Positions 1-7,988 of a stretch of 47,478 bases of DNA are shown piece after piece. Under the pieces are notes generated by a model. That model did no database searches. It had not been told where the DNA came from and saw only the letters and a list, made by a program, of their open reading frames with translations. Source of the stretch: UMGS1387 sp045539625 (GTDB lineage Bacteria; Bacillota; Clostridia; Oscillospirales; CAG-382); assembly GCA_045539625.1 (NCBI GenBank), contig JAZQFS010000130.1, forward strand, positions 1 through 47,478, written 5' to 3'. The stretch's first letter is position 1. Each line of letters opens with the position of its first letter. The position numbers and the translations under genes were made by a program.

Positions 1-44
1 AAAAATTTTGCTTTTTTGCGTATAATCTTTAATCTTTGAAGAAT

Positions 45-213
45 CACGGCAACGCCGTGTATATCATCAAGACGAAGTCTTGCATATCATCAACTCCGTA
101 GGAGTTGTATATCATCATTGCGAAAGATAATACAGCCTGACGGCTGATGAGATACACGCTTACGCGTGATGATATGCGCCTGCGGCGATGATATACCATT
201 GCTTTCGCAATGG
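45..213. repeat. Array of seven short hairpins with TATATCATC/GATGATATA linkers
   Basis: Seven perfect short stem-loops follow one another: 45-59, 68-82, 91-107, 133-146, 155-168, 177-187 and 196-213. Their stems differ completely in sequence, but the linkers are constant: TATATCATC between the left hairpins and its reverse complement GATGATATA between the right ones, so the array flips orientation near 120-130. The segment CATTGCGAAAG near 117-127 is nearly the reverse complement of the last hairpin's loop side. No reading frame here looks real. The array lies just beyond the terminator of the tRNA transcript. It resembles a degenerate palindromic repeat family and not a CRISPR, because the changing parts are self-complementary stems and not spacers. 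Function unknown. Confidence 0.8.
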
Positions 214-220
214 ATAAAAA

Positions 221-249
221 AACGACAGGTTGAAACCTGTCGTTTTTTG
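221..249 (-). terminator. Intrinsic terminator of the tRNA transcript
   Basis: A stem of 8-9 bp (223-230 with 235-242) is flanked by A-runs and T-runs on both sides, so it can work in both directions. On the minus strand it ends the tRNA-Met/tRNA-Glu transcript directly after the CCA end of tRNA-Glu. Confidence 0.85.
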
Positions 250-322
250 GTGACCCGTACGGGAATCGAACCCATGTTACAGCCGTGAAAGGGCCGTGTC
301 TTAACCGCTTGACCAACGGGCC
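248..322 (-). tRNA. tRNA-Glu (TTC anticodon)
   Basis: The minus strand folds as a 75-nt tRNA with the CCA end encoded. The acceptor arm GGCCCGT pairs with ACGGGTC (one G-U pair), the T arm contains GGTTCGATTCC, and the anticodon loop CTTTCAC gives anticodon TTC. It lies 26 nt downstream of tRNA-Met in the same transcript. Confidence 0.95.
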
Positions 323-348
323 GAGTTTGCCGCCGATGCTTCGACGGC

Positions 349-425
349 TGGTAGCGGATGTCGGACTTGAACCAACGACCTGTCGGGTATGAACCGAATG
401 CTCTAGCCAACTGAGCTAATCCGCC
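349..425 (-). tRNA. tRNA-Met (CAT anticodon), elongator type
   Basis: The 77-nt minus-strand cloverleaf has CCA encoded, acceptor start GGCGGAT, D arm GCTCAGTTGGCTAGAGC, anticodon loop TTCATAC and T arm GGTTCAAGTCC. The first acceptor pair is a normal G-C and the anticodon stem lacks the three G-C pairs of initiators, so it is an elongator. A CAT tRNA can also be the lysidine-modified Ile tRNA; the body fits Met better but this was not tested. Confidence 0.9.
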
Positions 426-459
426 GTAATTGCCTGCGGTCTCTCAACCGCGCTTGTAT

Positions 460-488
460 ATTATAGCAAAAGAAAAGTGAATTGTCAA
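460..488 (-). promoter_or_regulatory. Promoter of the tRNA-Met/tRNA-Glu unit
   Basis: On the minus strand a consensus -35 TTGACA (483-488) and -10 TATAAT (460-465) are separated by 17 bp, about 35 bp upstream of the first tRNA. The match is perfect, as expected for a stable RNA promoter. Confidence 0.9.
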
Positions 489-580
489 GCCTTTTTTTGC
501 ATTTTTTTGAGTTTTTTTGTAAATCTTGCAAATTGCCCTAAAACAATAAAAAAATGGGGCAATAATTGTAAAAAATGTGC

Positions 581-609
581 TTGTAAGATTGCTTTTGGTG
601 TAGTATAAT
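581..609 (+). promoter_or_regulatory. Promoter of the pflX-like/nudix/lyase operon
   Basis: -35 TTGTAA (581-586), 17-bp spacer, -10 TATAAT (604-609). It is divergent from the tRNA promoter and starts the three-gene plus-strand run. Confidence 0.75.
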
Positions 610-639
610 AAGATAGATAAATGTGTGCGGGGTAGGAAA

Positions 640-1518
640 ATGTCTGAAAAATGTTACCTGTGCCCGAGAAATTGCGGTGTTGACAGGGAAAAAAGCAGGG
701 GCTTCTGCAAAAGCTCGGATAAAATAAGACTTTCTCGTGTGGGACTTCATATGTGGGAAGAGCCTTGTATTTCCCATAAAAACGGATCGGGAACAATTTT
801 CTTTGCGGGCTGTAATATGGGATGTGTCTATTGTCAGAATTATACCATTTCGTCACAGACACAGGGCAGGGACGTTGACACAGATACCCTTTGCCGTGAA
901 ATGCTGAAGCTTCAGGATATGGGTGCGGAAAATATAAATTTCGTAACGCCCACTCATTACGCCGATAAAATACTTGCGGCTCTTGATAAAGTAAAGCATA
1001 AGCTTGAAATTCCCGTAGTGTATAATACAAGCGGCTATGAAAAGGTTGAAACCCTGAAAAAGCTTTGTGGCTACATAGATATTTATTTGCCCGATGTTAA
1101 ATATTATTCATCACAGATTAGTGCAAAATATTCCTGCTGTGCCGATTATTTTTCCGTGGCATCGGCGGCAGTTTGTGAAATGATATCCCAGACAGGAAAG
1201 CCGATTCTCGGTGAGGACGGCAAAATGCTTAAAGGTACAATTATACGTCACCTTGTGCTGCCGTTGCTTTATAAGGACAGCATAGCGGTTTTTGACGGGC
1301 TCGAAGCTTGTATTGATGTTAGCAAGGCGGCTGTCAGCGTAATGTGCCAGTATTTTCCGTCTCATAAAGCAAAGGATTATCCCGAGATTAACAGAAAAAC
1401 CACAACCCTTGAATATATGAAGGTTGTTGATAAGGTGAGAAAAATGAATTTTGCCCTTGGATTTATTCAGGATAAGTCCAGCGCAAAAGAAGAATATGTG
1501 CCCGAATTTGATTATTAA
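640..1518 (+). CDS. PflX-like radical SAM protein (pyruvate formate-lyase activase-related)
   Basis: A 292-residue radical SAM protein of the PflX group (COG1313). The motif C58-x3-C62-x2-C65 binds the SAM-cleaving 4Fe-4S cluster, and it is preceded by the Cys-rich N-terminus typical of this group (C5, C8, C12, C23, with CPRNCGVDR). The family resembles glycyl-radical activases, but its substrate is not established. The ATG at 640, 5-8 nt after GGGGTAGG, is a better start than the in-frame GTG at 625. It is the first gene of an operon with the Nudix gene 13 nt downstream. I see no glycyl radical enzyme gene nearby, so the partner, if any, is elsewhere. Confidence 0.85.
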   Translation: MSEKCYLCPRNCGVDREKSRGFCKSSDKIRLSRVGLHMWEEPCISHKNGSGTIFFAGCNMGCVYCQNYTISSQTQGRDVDTDTLCREMLKLQDMGAENINFVTPTHYADKILAALDKVKHKLEIPVVYNTSGYEKVETLKKLCGYIDIYLPDVKYYSSQISAKYSCCADYFSVASAAVCEMISQTGKPILGEDGKMLKGTIIRHLVLPLLYKDSIAVFDGLEACIDVSKAAVSVMCQYFPSHKAKDYPEINRKTTTLEYMKVVDKVRKMNFALGFIQDKSSAKEEYVPEFDY

Positions 1519-1531
1519 GTGAGGAGAAAAA

Positions 1532-2080
1532 ATGGAGCTTACCGAAAAAACATTGAAAAAAGAGTACGTCTTTAACGGCAGAATAATAAACGTAAGATGC
1601 GACGAAGCACTGCTTCCCGACGGAAAGACTGCGAGCCGTGAGGTGGTTGAACACAGAGGAGGCGTGTGCGTGCTTCCCATGACGGATAATAATGAAATAC
1701 TGATGGTGCGTCAGTTCAGGTATCCTTATATGGAAGAAATACTTGAAATACCTGCAGGCAAGCGTGACAGCTTTGAGGAAGAGCCTCTCAGCTGCGGAAA
1801 ACGTGAGCTGAAGGAGGAAACGGGAGCTGAGAGTGACCACTTTGTTTTCCTCGGTGAATTCTATCCCACACCGGGCTATACTAATGAGGTTATATATATT
1901 TTCTACGCAGATAATCTTTCCTACGGTGAGACAAATCCCGACGACGATGAATTTCTTGACCTTGTGAAGGTGCCCTTTGATAAAGCGGTGGAAATGGTGC
2001 TGTCGGGAGAAATAAAGGACGGTAAAACACAAAGCGCCATACTTAAAACGGCAATGCTGAAGCAGAATAAAAAGCTATAA
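1532..2080 (+). CDS. Nudix hydrolase, ADP-ribose pyrophosphatase type
   Basis: This 182-residue protein has the NudF/ADP-ribose pyrophosphatase layout: an N-terminal beta domain (about 1-45) and a Nudix fold. The Nudix box runs from G76 to G98 with the metal-binding core R91-E92-L-K-E95-E96-x-G98. The spacing between the first Gly and the RE core is one residue longer than the textbook box. P70s-80s residues EIPAGK and the downstream PTPGYTNE segment are typical of ADP-ribose-active members. Expected reaction: ADP-ribose to AMP plus ribose 5-phosphate. A GAGGAG ribosome site precedes the ATG. It sits 13 nt after pflX-like and 12 nt before the lyase gene. Confidence 0.88.
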   Translation: MELTEKTLKKEYVFNGRIINVRCDEALLPDGKTASREVVEHRGGVCVLPMTDNNEILMVRQFRYPYMEEILEIPAGKRDSFEEEPLSCGKRELKEETGAESDHFVFLGEFYPTPGYTNEVIYIFYADNLSYGETNPDDDEFLDLVKVPFDKAVEMVLSGEIKDGKTQSAILKTAMLKQNKKL

Positions 2081-2092
2081 GAGGTAAACAAA

Positions 2093-3334
2093 ATGATAAA
2101 CGTACAGGAAATAATAGAAAAAAGCGAAAAAGAGCTTATAGACGAGGGCGTGTTCAAAAGGGTAGAAACCATAGCCTTTTACAATCAGAAAAAGGTGCTT
2201 GATGCCTTCCGTGAATATAAGGTAAGTGACTCCTACTTTGCAGGCACAAGCGGTTACGGCTATGATGATAAGGGCAGAGATATGCTTGATAAAATCTACG
2301 CCCGTGTTTTTGAAGCTGAGGACGCCTTTGTAAGACATAATATCGTTTCGGGAACACAGACGCTGGCTATAGGTCTTTTCGGACTTTTGCGTCCGGGGGA
2401 TACACTTCTTTCCGTCACGGGAAAGCCTTACGATACTCTTGAAGAGGTAATCGGCATCAGAGGTGAAGAGGGAACGGGAAGTCTTCGTGATTTTGGCGTA
2501 AACTATCAGCAGATAGAAATGAAGGACGGCAGTGTTGACCTTCCTGCTGTTCTTGATTACCTTAAAGAGCATAAGGAAGTAAAGGTGGTATTCCTTCAGC
2601 GCTCAAAAGGCTATGCCATAAGAAAAACACTTTCCGCCGAGGAAATAGGTGTGACGGCAAAGGCTTGTCATGAGATAAATCCCGATGTGTTTGTAATTGT
2701 GGATAACTGCTACGGCGAATTTTGCGACGAGCACGAGCCTACATATTACGGCGCAGATATGATTATGGGCTCTCTTATCAAGAATCCCGGCGGCGGAATG
2801 GCTGAAAGCGGCGGATATATTGCAGGCACAAAGAAAGCCGTTGAGCTTTGCTCCTACCGTCTTACCTGTCCGGGAATAGGAACGGAGTGCGGAGCATCTC
2901 TCGGTCAGAATAAGAGTATGTATAAAGGTCTTTTCTACGCACCTCATACCGTTTGCCAGAGCATAAAGACGGCAATTCTGGCAGCCCGTGTATATGAAAA
3001 TTTGGGCTACGAAACAAGCCCTAAGTCAACAGAAGAAAGACACTGCATTATCCAGACAATAAGTATGAAAACCCGTGAAAAGCTTATAAAATTCTGCTGC
3101 GGTATCCAGAGCGGAAGCCCTGTTGATTCCTTTGCCGCACCTGAGCCTTACCCCATGCCGGGCTATGCCGTTGACGTCATTATGGCGGCAGGAGCATTTA
3201 CACAGGGCTCGTCCATAGAGCTTTCCGCAGATGCCCCCTGTACCGAGCCTTATACCGTGTACCTTCAGGGCGGACTTACCTATGAAAGCGGAAAAATCGG
3301 CATACTTTATGCCGCAATGGGAACAGAAAGTTAG
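2093..3334 (+). CDS. Methionine gamma-lyase family PLP enzyme (YnbB/aluminium-resistance-like)
   Basis: A 413-residue PLP-dependent fold-type I protein of the family annotated as methionine gamma-lyase-like or aluminium resistance protein (COG4100, B. subtilis YnbB). The substrate/PLP-stacking region IVSGTQT (84-90), the cofactor Asp in VDNCYGEF (D204) and the Schiff-base lysine in SLIKNPGGG (K230) are visible. The family is widespread in Firmicutes, but the physiological reaction is not firmly known; C-S lysis of a sulfur amino acid is a guess from homology. AGAGGT precedes the ATG. It is the last gene of the operon. No clear terminator follows; a palindromic element begins 13 nt after the stop. 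Confidence 0.85.
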   Translation: MINVQEIIEKSEKELIDEGVFKRVETIAFYNQKKVLDAFREYKVSDSYFAGTSGYGYDDKGRDMLDKIYARVFEAEDAFVRHNIVSGTQTLAIGLFGLLRPGDTLLSVTGKPYDTLEEVIGIRGEEGTGSLRDFGVNYQQIEMKDGSVDLPAVLDYLKEHKEVKVVFLQRSKGYAIRKTLSAEEIGVTAKACHEINPDVFVIVDNCYGEFCDEHEPTYYGADMIMGSLIKNPGGGMAESGGYIAGTKKAVELCSYRLTCPGIGTECGASLGQNKSMYKGLFYAPHTVCQSIKTAILAARVYENLGYETSPKSTEERHCIIQTISMKTREKLIKFCCGIQSGSPVDSFAAPEPYPMPGYAVDVIMAAGAFTQGSSIELSADAPCTEPYTVYLQGGLTYESGKIGILYAAMGTES

Positions 3335-3346
3335 TTTTGTGCGTGG

Positions 3347-3452
3347 TTTTTGTCACTTTTCCGATCGATGAAGCTCCTCTCACTTTGCTCGATGAGTACG
3401 AGATTTCGACCAAATCAAAGATTTGGGAAATCACGGAAAAAGTAACCAAAAG
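3347..3452. repeat. Small palindromic (MITE-like) element
   Basis: The ends are imperfect inverted repeats of about 17 bp: TTTTTGTCACTTTTCCG at 3347-3363 and CGGAAAAAGTAACCAAAA at 3434-3451. The roughly 70-bp interior has no convincing ORF. The layout suggests a non-autonomous mobile repeat or a REP-like element. No target duplication is obvious. Confidence 0.5.
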
Positions 3453-3490
3453 AACTTAATTTTGGCTGTCGCCGTTAAAAAGGTATTTCT

Positions 3491-3530
3491 AAAAAAACAG
3501 GAGGTGTAGCAAGCGATTGTTACACCTCCT
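3491..3530 (-). terminator. Terminator after the orphan gene
   Basis: A perfect 10-bp stem (AGGAGGTGTA 3499-3508 with TACACCTCCT 3521-3530) and 12-nt loop. On the minus strand it is followed by GTTTTTTT (3491-3498). The plus-strand arm happens to match a Shine-Dalgarno sequence. Confidence 0.85.
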
Positions 3531-3593
3531 AAAATTATACTTTTTGACTAAAACAGCAGGGATTTATGACCACATCGACAAGTAATTATATAA

Positions 3594-4109
3594 TCAGATG
3601 CCAACAGCGGAAACCACCGCACTGTGGGCTGCTTTTTTTTCAACGGTATATAAACCGGGATTTCTCAACTCATCTTTAAATGAAGCACCGTCAAAAATTC
3701 TTATATTTCCGATTCTTTTGCCGGGTGTCCATGCTGTATTTTTTGCTTCATGCTCTATAAACTGTATAGTCATGCATTTTGGATAAACAACATACACGTT
3801 TTCGGCGTTTTCGCTGTTGTCAGCGGCAATTAACCTGACAGTTTTTCCAAGGGGAAAGGAAATTCCTCCGCCAAAGCCCTTAATCAAAGGAATCAACGAC
3901 CAAAGATACGCCTCTTTGTCGGAAATAAACGTGATTCCTGAATTTTTAAACCGATAGGTGCTTAATACAGATACATTGTAAGTTTTTTCGGGAGTCTTGA
4001 TAACAAATGACTTGCTTAAATCGCCCGAAAGCTCATAAGCTTTTTCAGCACAAAGCTTGCGGATATCTTCGCCGAATTTTTTCAGCTTTGGGGATTTGAA
4101 TAAAATCAT
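3594..4109 (-). CDS. Orphan hypothetical protein, 171 aa
   Basis: I do not recognise this protein. It has no signal peptide, membrane segment or known catalytic motif. The N-terminus is Lys-rich (ILFKSPKLKKFGEDIRKLC). The middle has alternating hydrophobic strands (SFVIKTPEKTYNVSVLSTYRF, SLIPLIKGFGGGISFPLG), suggesting a mainly beta or alpha/beta soluble domain. It looks genuinely expressed: GGAGG lies 7 nt before the ATG and a strong terminator follows the stop. It lies downstream of the U32 gene on the same strand, but the inverted repeat falls between them, so it may be an inserted unit. Function unknown. Confidence 0.7.
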   Translation of the reverse strand: MILFKSPKLKKFGEDIRKLCAEKAYELSGDLSKSFVIKTPEKTYNVSVLSTYRFKNSGITFISDKEAYLWSLIPLIKGFGGGISFPLGKTVRLIAADNSENAENVYVVYPKCMTIQFIEHEAKNTAWTPGKRIGNIRIFDGASFKDELRNPGLYTVEKKAAHSAVVSAVGI

Positions 4110-4211
4110 GGTTTTTCCTCCATAAATGCTTTTAAAACGGCGACAGCCAAATTAAAGTTTTTGCGGAGCTTTTTTCAAAAAGCGACCGTATCCCTGCGTT
4201 ACATAAACTAA

Positions 4212-5456
4212 CTATTTCCCTCTCACAATATCCCCGTACTTCAGCGGGAACGGTGCTTTTACGGAAAATCTCATCTGAGGGTGAGGAGCAGACTCAATTG
4301 TGTTTCCGTCCATATCCCTCATATCTTCAAGAACAATGCTGCGAGTTTTTACACCGGGGGAGACAAGCTGACATTCTTCGCCGTTTACGGCTTTGTTACG
4401 CTGATACAGAACGGCTCTGCCTGTACCTTCGTCATAGCTTTCAACAGTAGCAAGGAACGCCTTGTCACGGATATAACCGCCGTCCTTGGTAATCTGTGCA
4501 TTTTCGCCCGGGGCATCGAAGAAGTAGCCTGTGCCGTACTCACGGTGGCTGACACTTGTAAGCTCTGTAAGAAAATCCTCGTCAAATACATAGCCGTCGG
4601 GGTTTTCCATATAACGCATAAGCTCTGTTTTGTAGGCGTTTGCGGTAACGGCTGTGTAGTAGGCACTTTTCACTCTGCCCTCAATTTTGAAGGAGTCGAT
4701 ACCTGCCCCGACAAGCTCGGAAATGTGACCTATCATACACATATCCTTTGATGAGAACATATATGTTCCTCTTTGGTCTTCAACAAGAGAAACTATCTCA
4801 TCGGGACGCTTTTTTTCAAAGATTTCCGCATACTGTGCCTTGTCGAAGTATTCCCATCTGCAGGGCTGTGCACACTTGCCTCGGTTGGCATCACGGCCTG
4901 AGAAGAAGTTGGAAAGCAAGCATCTTCCCGAATAAGAAACGCACATTGCACCGTGAACAAAGGCTTCAAGCTCAAGCTCGCTTGGAATATTGCTTCTGAT
5001 TACTTTTATTTCTTCTAAGGACAGCTCTCTTGCAAGAACAATTCTTACGGCACCCAGCTGATGCCACATTTTGCAAGCCTCGGAATTTACCGTACTGCTC
5101 TGTGTTGAAACATGGAGCTCAATTGACGGGCAGTAGGCTTTAGCCAAGGAAAATACACCGAGGTCTGAAATAATAAGTGCATCGGGCTTTACGTCGCTTT
5201 CAAGAAAAGCAAGATATTCTCTTAAGGGTGCAAGCTCCGTTTCGTGAGGCAGAACATTTACCGTAACGTAAACCTTGACGCCTCTTTCGTGGGCATATTT
5301 TACAGCTTCGATAAGCTCATCGTTTGAAAAATTGTCGCTTGCGGCTCTCATGCCGAAGCTGTCACCTGCAAGATACACGGCATCTGCACCGTAAAGTATG
5401 GCAAACTTCATTTTTTCAAAGTTGCCCGCAGGGGATAAAATTTCAGGTCTTTTCAA
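4212..5456 (-). CDS. U32 family protein, TrhP/YrrO-like tRNA hydroxylation factor
   Basis: A 414-residue member of the U32 'collagenase-like peptidase' family. The signature EAFVHGAMCVSYSGRC is present near residue 165, followed by the conserved Cys pair region GKCAQPCRW. Family members in E. coli and B. subtilis (TrhP) are needed for prephenate-dependent 5-hydroxyuridine formation at tRNA position 34 and are not proven proteases. The gene follows mltG by 23 nt; in B. subtilis the yrrL(mltG)-yrrM-yrrN-yrrO order is similar, which supports the TrhP assignment. The start is TTG at 5456, seven nt after AAGGAG. Prephenate would come from the pathway encoded by the aro operon in this window. Confidence 0.85.
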   Translation of the reverse strand: MKRPEILSPAGNFEKMKFAILYGADAVYLAGDSFGMRAASDNFSNDELIEAVKYAHERGVKVYVTVNVLPHETELAPLREYLAFLESDVKPDALIISDLGVFSLAKAYCPSIELHVSTQSSTVNSEACKMWHQLGAVRIVLARELSLEEIKVIRSNIPSELELEAFVHGAMCVSYSGRCLLSNFFSGRDANRGKCAQPCRWEYFDKAQYAEIFEKKRPDEIVSLVEDQRGTYMFSSKDMCMIGHISELVGAGIDSFKIEGRVKSAYYTAVTANAYKTELMRYMENPDGYVFDEDFLTELTSVSHREYGTGYFFDAPGENAQITKDGGYIRDKAFLATVESYDEGTGRAVLYQRNKAVNGEECQLVSPGVKTRSIVLEDMRDMDGNTIESAPHPQMRFSVKAPFPLKYGDIVRGK

Positions 5457-5479
5457 AATAATGCTCCTTGTAGTGGAAT

Positions 5480-7066
5480 TTACTGTGCCATTTCAGCGGC
5501 AAGACGGTTGGAACGGGCAATGTTGTTTAGATGCTGAGACTCTGTCTGGGCAAATACCGTTTCGCCGTTTGCCATGGTCAAAAAGTAGTAGTAATTTGTG
5601 GTATCGGGATAGAGGGCGGCGTAAATTGCCTCCATACCCGGGTTGCATATAGGTCCGGGAGGAAGTCCCTTTACTGAGTAGGTGTTGTAGGGGTGCTCAA
5701 AGTCCGTGTCGCCGCCTGACAGCACCTTTTTGTCCTGTCCTGCAACCTTGTATGCATAAAGAGTGGTAGCATCGGAGTTGAGGAACATGAATTTTCCGCT
5801 CTTGTCTTTAAGACGGTTGTGGAAAACGGAGGATATTTTTGCAAAGTTTGAAGGTGAGTCACCCTCAGCCTCAATAATTGAAGCAAGGGTTATAACCTCG
5901 TCAACCGTCATACCAAGCTCTTTTGTTCTTTCGTACATTTCATCGCTGAACTTTTTGTCAAAGTTTGAAAGCAGCTTGTCAATTGCGGATATGGGATTTT
6001 CGTTTTTGTAAAAATCGTAGGTGTCGGGGAAGAGATAGCCTTCAAAACGGTATTTTCTGTTTTCTCCGTCAAGTGAGCCTTCCTCGGTGAGCTTTGTCAT
6101 AAAGTCATAATCGTACTCAAATTCCTGAAGCTGCTTTATATTCTCTTCTCTTGCATCGGCAGACAATACGCCGTTTTCTTCAAACAAATCAAGAATATCG
6201 GGAAAATCAAGACCTTCGGGAATAGTGATTCTTACAACACTCTTGTCGTAAGATGAAACGCAAAGAGCCGACAGCAGCTTGTCGTAGTTCATCATGGGGG
6301 TAACAATGTGAGAGCCTTCTGTGAACTCGTCTGTAAGATAGTAGCTGTCCTTTATTTTGCCTTTGCCGTACATTTCAAAAACAGAAGGGTATGCAATAAC
6401 GCCTGATTGGTGAAGAATCTGTGCAACGTCCTTTAGGGTTGCGTCTTTGGGGATTTCAACCGTAATTTCATCGTCCGCTTTAACAAATGCAAAAACATCG
6501 TTTCCTACCTTGATGGCGGTGATGGAAAGAAATACGCTGACACCCACAACAATGACAAGGTAAAGTATAACCTTAAGCCAACCCGGGAAAGAAAAGCCTT
6601 TTCCTTTACCCTTGGTTCTGCTTTGCTTTTCGTATTCCTTGCTGTCAAAGTCGCTTAGACTGATACCGCCGCCGTTATGCATTGAAGGCGTGCCTGCAGG
6701 GGAGCTCTTTACATTGGAGCTTGCAGGAGCGGCAGGCTTTGACAGGTGAGCAGACGGTACCTGCTGAGTAAGATTTGAAGAAGCGGCAGCAGGCTTTTGC
6801 ACAGGAGCTGTAGGCTTTACGGGGGGAGAGTAGGTCTTTACACCTTCGTCCTTGACCTCAGCCTTTGGTGCAGGAACTTGTCCGTTCTTTGCTTCGGGCT
6901 GTGACGGAGCAGATGTTTTTACAATCTGATGGTCAACCCTTGTAGGCTCTGCTTCAACAGCCTTGCCTTCCATTATATCCTGAGACTTTCTTTTTTGAAG
7001 AATATCAAGAATGTCGTCAATATTTCCGCCCGATGGGGAAGTATTGTTGTTGTTACCGTTGTTCAA
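5480..7066 (-). CDS. mltG: Endolytic murein transglycosylase MltG
   Basis: A 528-residue membrane-anchored peptidoglycan lytic transglycosylase that cuts nascent glycan strands. The first 155 residues are a cytoplasmic, Pro/Ala/Ser-rich disordered tail, longer than in most MltG proteins. One transmembrane helix follows (about 163-190), then a LysM-like subdomain and the YceG catalytic domain. The catalytic Glu is E399 in ASIIEAEG; the conserved motif HPYNTY...GLPPGPICNPG lies at 458-477. The start codon is TTG at 7066, nine nt after AAAGGAGG. It precedes the U32 gene as in B. subtilis. Confidence 0.93.
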   Translation of the reverse strand: MNNGNNNNTSPSGGNIDDILDILQKRKSQDIMEGKAVEAEPTRVDHQIVKTSAPSQPEAKNGQVPAPKAEVKDEGVKTYSPPVKPTAPVQKPAAASSNLTQQVPSAHLSKPAAPASSNVKSSPAGTPSMHNGGGISLSDFDSKEYEKQSRTKGKGKGFSFPGWLKVILYLVIVVGVSVFLSITAIKVGNDVFAFVKADDEITVEIPKDATLKDVAQILHQSGVIAYPSVFEMYGKGKIKDSYYLTDEFTEGSHIVTPMMNYDKLLSALCVSSYDKSVVRITIPEGLDFPDILDLFEENGVLSADAREENIKQLQEFEYDYDFMTKLTEEGSLDGENRKYRFEGYLFPDTYDFYKNENPISAIDKLLSNFDKKFSDEMYERTKELGMTVDEVITLASIIEAEGDSPSNFAKISSVFHNRLKDKSGKFMFLNSDATTLYAYKVAGQDKKVLSGGDTDFEHPYNTYSVKGLPPGPICNPGMEAIYAALYPDTTNYYYFLTMANGETVFAQTESQHLNNIARSNRLAAEMAQ

Positions 7067-7090
7067 AAAGGCTTCCTCCTTTGTGAAAAA

Positions 7091-7969
7091 TTAGTTTGTT
7101 TCCCATCTTGCACTGCTTCCCGAGGGAAGAACGGCGCCTGTCTGGGTAACGGGAATACCTACCTCGTCGCAGGAAACACTGCCGCCGAAACGCTTTGCAA
7201 AATGCAGGTGTAAAAGATAACCCACGGTAGATGCCGAAAGTCCTGCGGTGTAGGAATTGATAATTACAAATAAAGGATTGTCGGAAATAAGCGAAGAGGT
7301 GAGTGAAACAAGGTTGTCTACGTCATCCTCAAGCTTCCATACCTCGCCTCCCGGACCTCTGCCGTAGCTTGGCGGGTCCATAATAATGGCATCGTACTTG
7401 TGCCCCCGTCTTATTTCACGTTCTATAAACTTTTTGCAGTCGTCAACAATGTATCTTATAGGCTTGTCGGAAAGTCCCGAAAGTGCGGCGTTTTCCTTAG
7501 CCCATGCAACAATGCCCTTTGATGCGTCAACGTGGCATACCGATGCACCTGCGGCGGCTGAAGCAAGAGTTGCTCCGCCTGTGTAGGAAAACAGGTTGAG
7601 AACACTTATTGGACGGCCTGCATTCTTTATTTTGTCGTAGATGAAATCCCAGTTGCAAGCCTGCTCGGGAAAAACACCTGTGTGCTTGAAGCCTGTGGGA
7701 CGAACACAGAAGGTAAGCTCTTTTCGCTTGATGCTCCAGCCAACATTCAGCTCGTCACCCGACAGCTTTTTCACGTCCCATGCACCGCCGCCCTTGGAGG
7801 AACGGATATAACGTGCATTGTAGTTTTTCCAGGCAGGGTGTTTTTTCACACCCTTCCAGATAATCTGGGGATCGGGACGTATAAGTATAATATCTTTCCA
7901 GCGTTCAAGACGCTCTCCGTCTGAGGCATCAAGAAGCTCGTAATCGTCAAAATCAGTTGTGTACCACAT
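7091..7969 (-). CDS. RlmI-like SAM-dependent methyltransferase (COG1092)
   Basis: A 292-residue class I methyltransferase of the RlmI/RlmK-like group without the N-terminal PUA domain. The SAM-binding motif is NLFSYTGGATLAS and the catalytic-type motif is MDPPSYGRG. In this family DPPxF/Y-type motifs go with methylation of rRNA bases; the exact target here is unknown. The ATG at 7969 with AAAGGA upstream is preferred over the in-frame ATG at 7984. It lies between the beta-helix gene and mltG with short gaps, in the long murI-to-U32 run. Confidence 0.82.
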   Translation of the reverse strand: MWYTTDFDDYELLDASDGERLERWKDIILIRPDPQIIWKGVKKHPAWKNYNARYIRSSKGGGAWDVKKLSGDELNVGWSIKRKELTFCVRPTGFKHTGVFPEQACNWDFIYDKIKNAGRPISVLNLFSYTGGATLASAAAGASVCHVDASKGIVAWAKENAALSGLSDKPIRYIVDDCKKFIEREIRRGHKYDAIIMDPPSYGRGPGGEVWKLEDDVDNLVSLTSSLISDNPLFVIINSYTAGLSASTVGYLLHLHFAKRFGGSVSCDEVGIPVTQTGAVLPSGSSARWETN

Positions 7970-7988
7970 AGTTTTTCCTTTCAAAGGC

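Larger units (their letters stand above)
3453..4159. repeat. Inverted-repeat-flanked unit carrying an orphan gene
   Basis: The segments at about 3453-3481 and 4131-4159 are inverted copies of each other, with the 16-bp core TTTGGCTGTCGCCGTT perfectly conserved and several flanking bases also matching. Between them lie one complete minus-strand gene and its terminator, about 700 bp in all. This could be a small cassette moved by enzymes supplied elsewhere, or two copies of a dispersed repeat flanking a gene by chance. There is no transposase or integrase in the unit. Confidence 0.55.

Noticed and set aside
45..213. CRISPR array
   Set aside because: The variable parts are self-complementary stems of 11-18 nt, the constant linkers are only about 9 nt and flip strand, and no cas gene is near.
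44..410. Two minus-strand ORFs of 90 and 106 codons
   Set aside because: They run through the hairpin array and both tRNAs and have no coding character.
485..1030. Minus-strand ORF of 181 codons
   Set aside because: It overlaps the promoter and the radical SAM gene on the other strand; composition is that of an antisense shadow.
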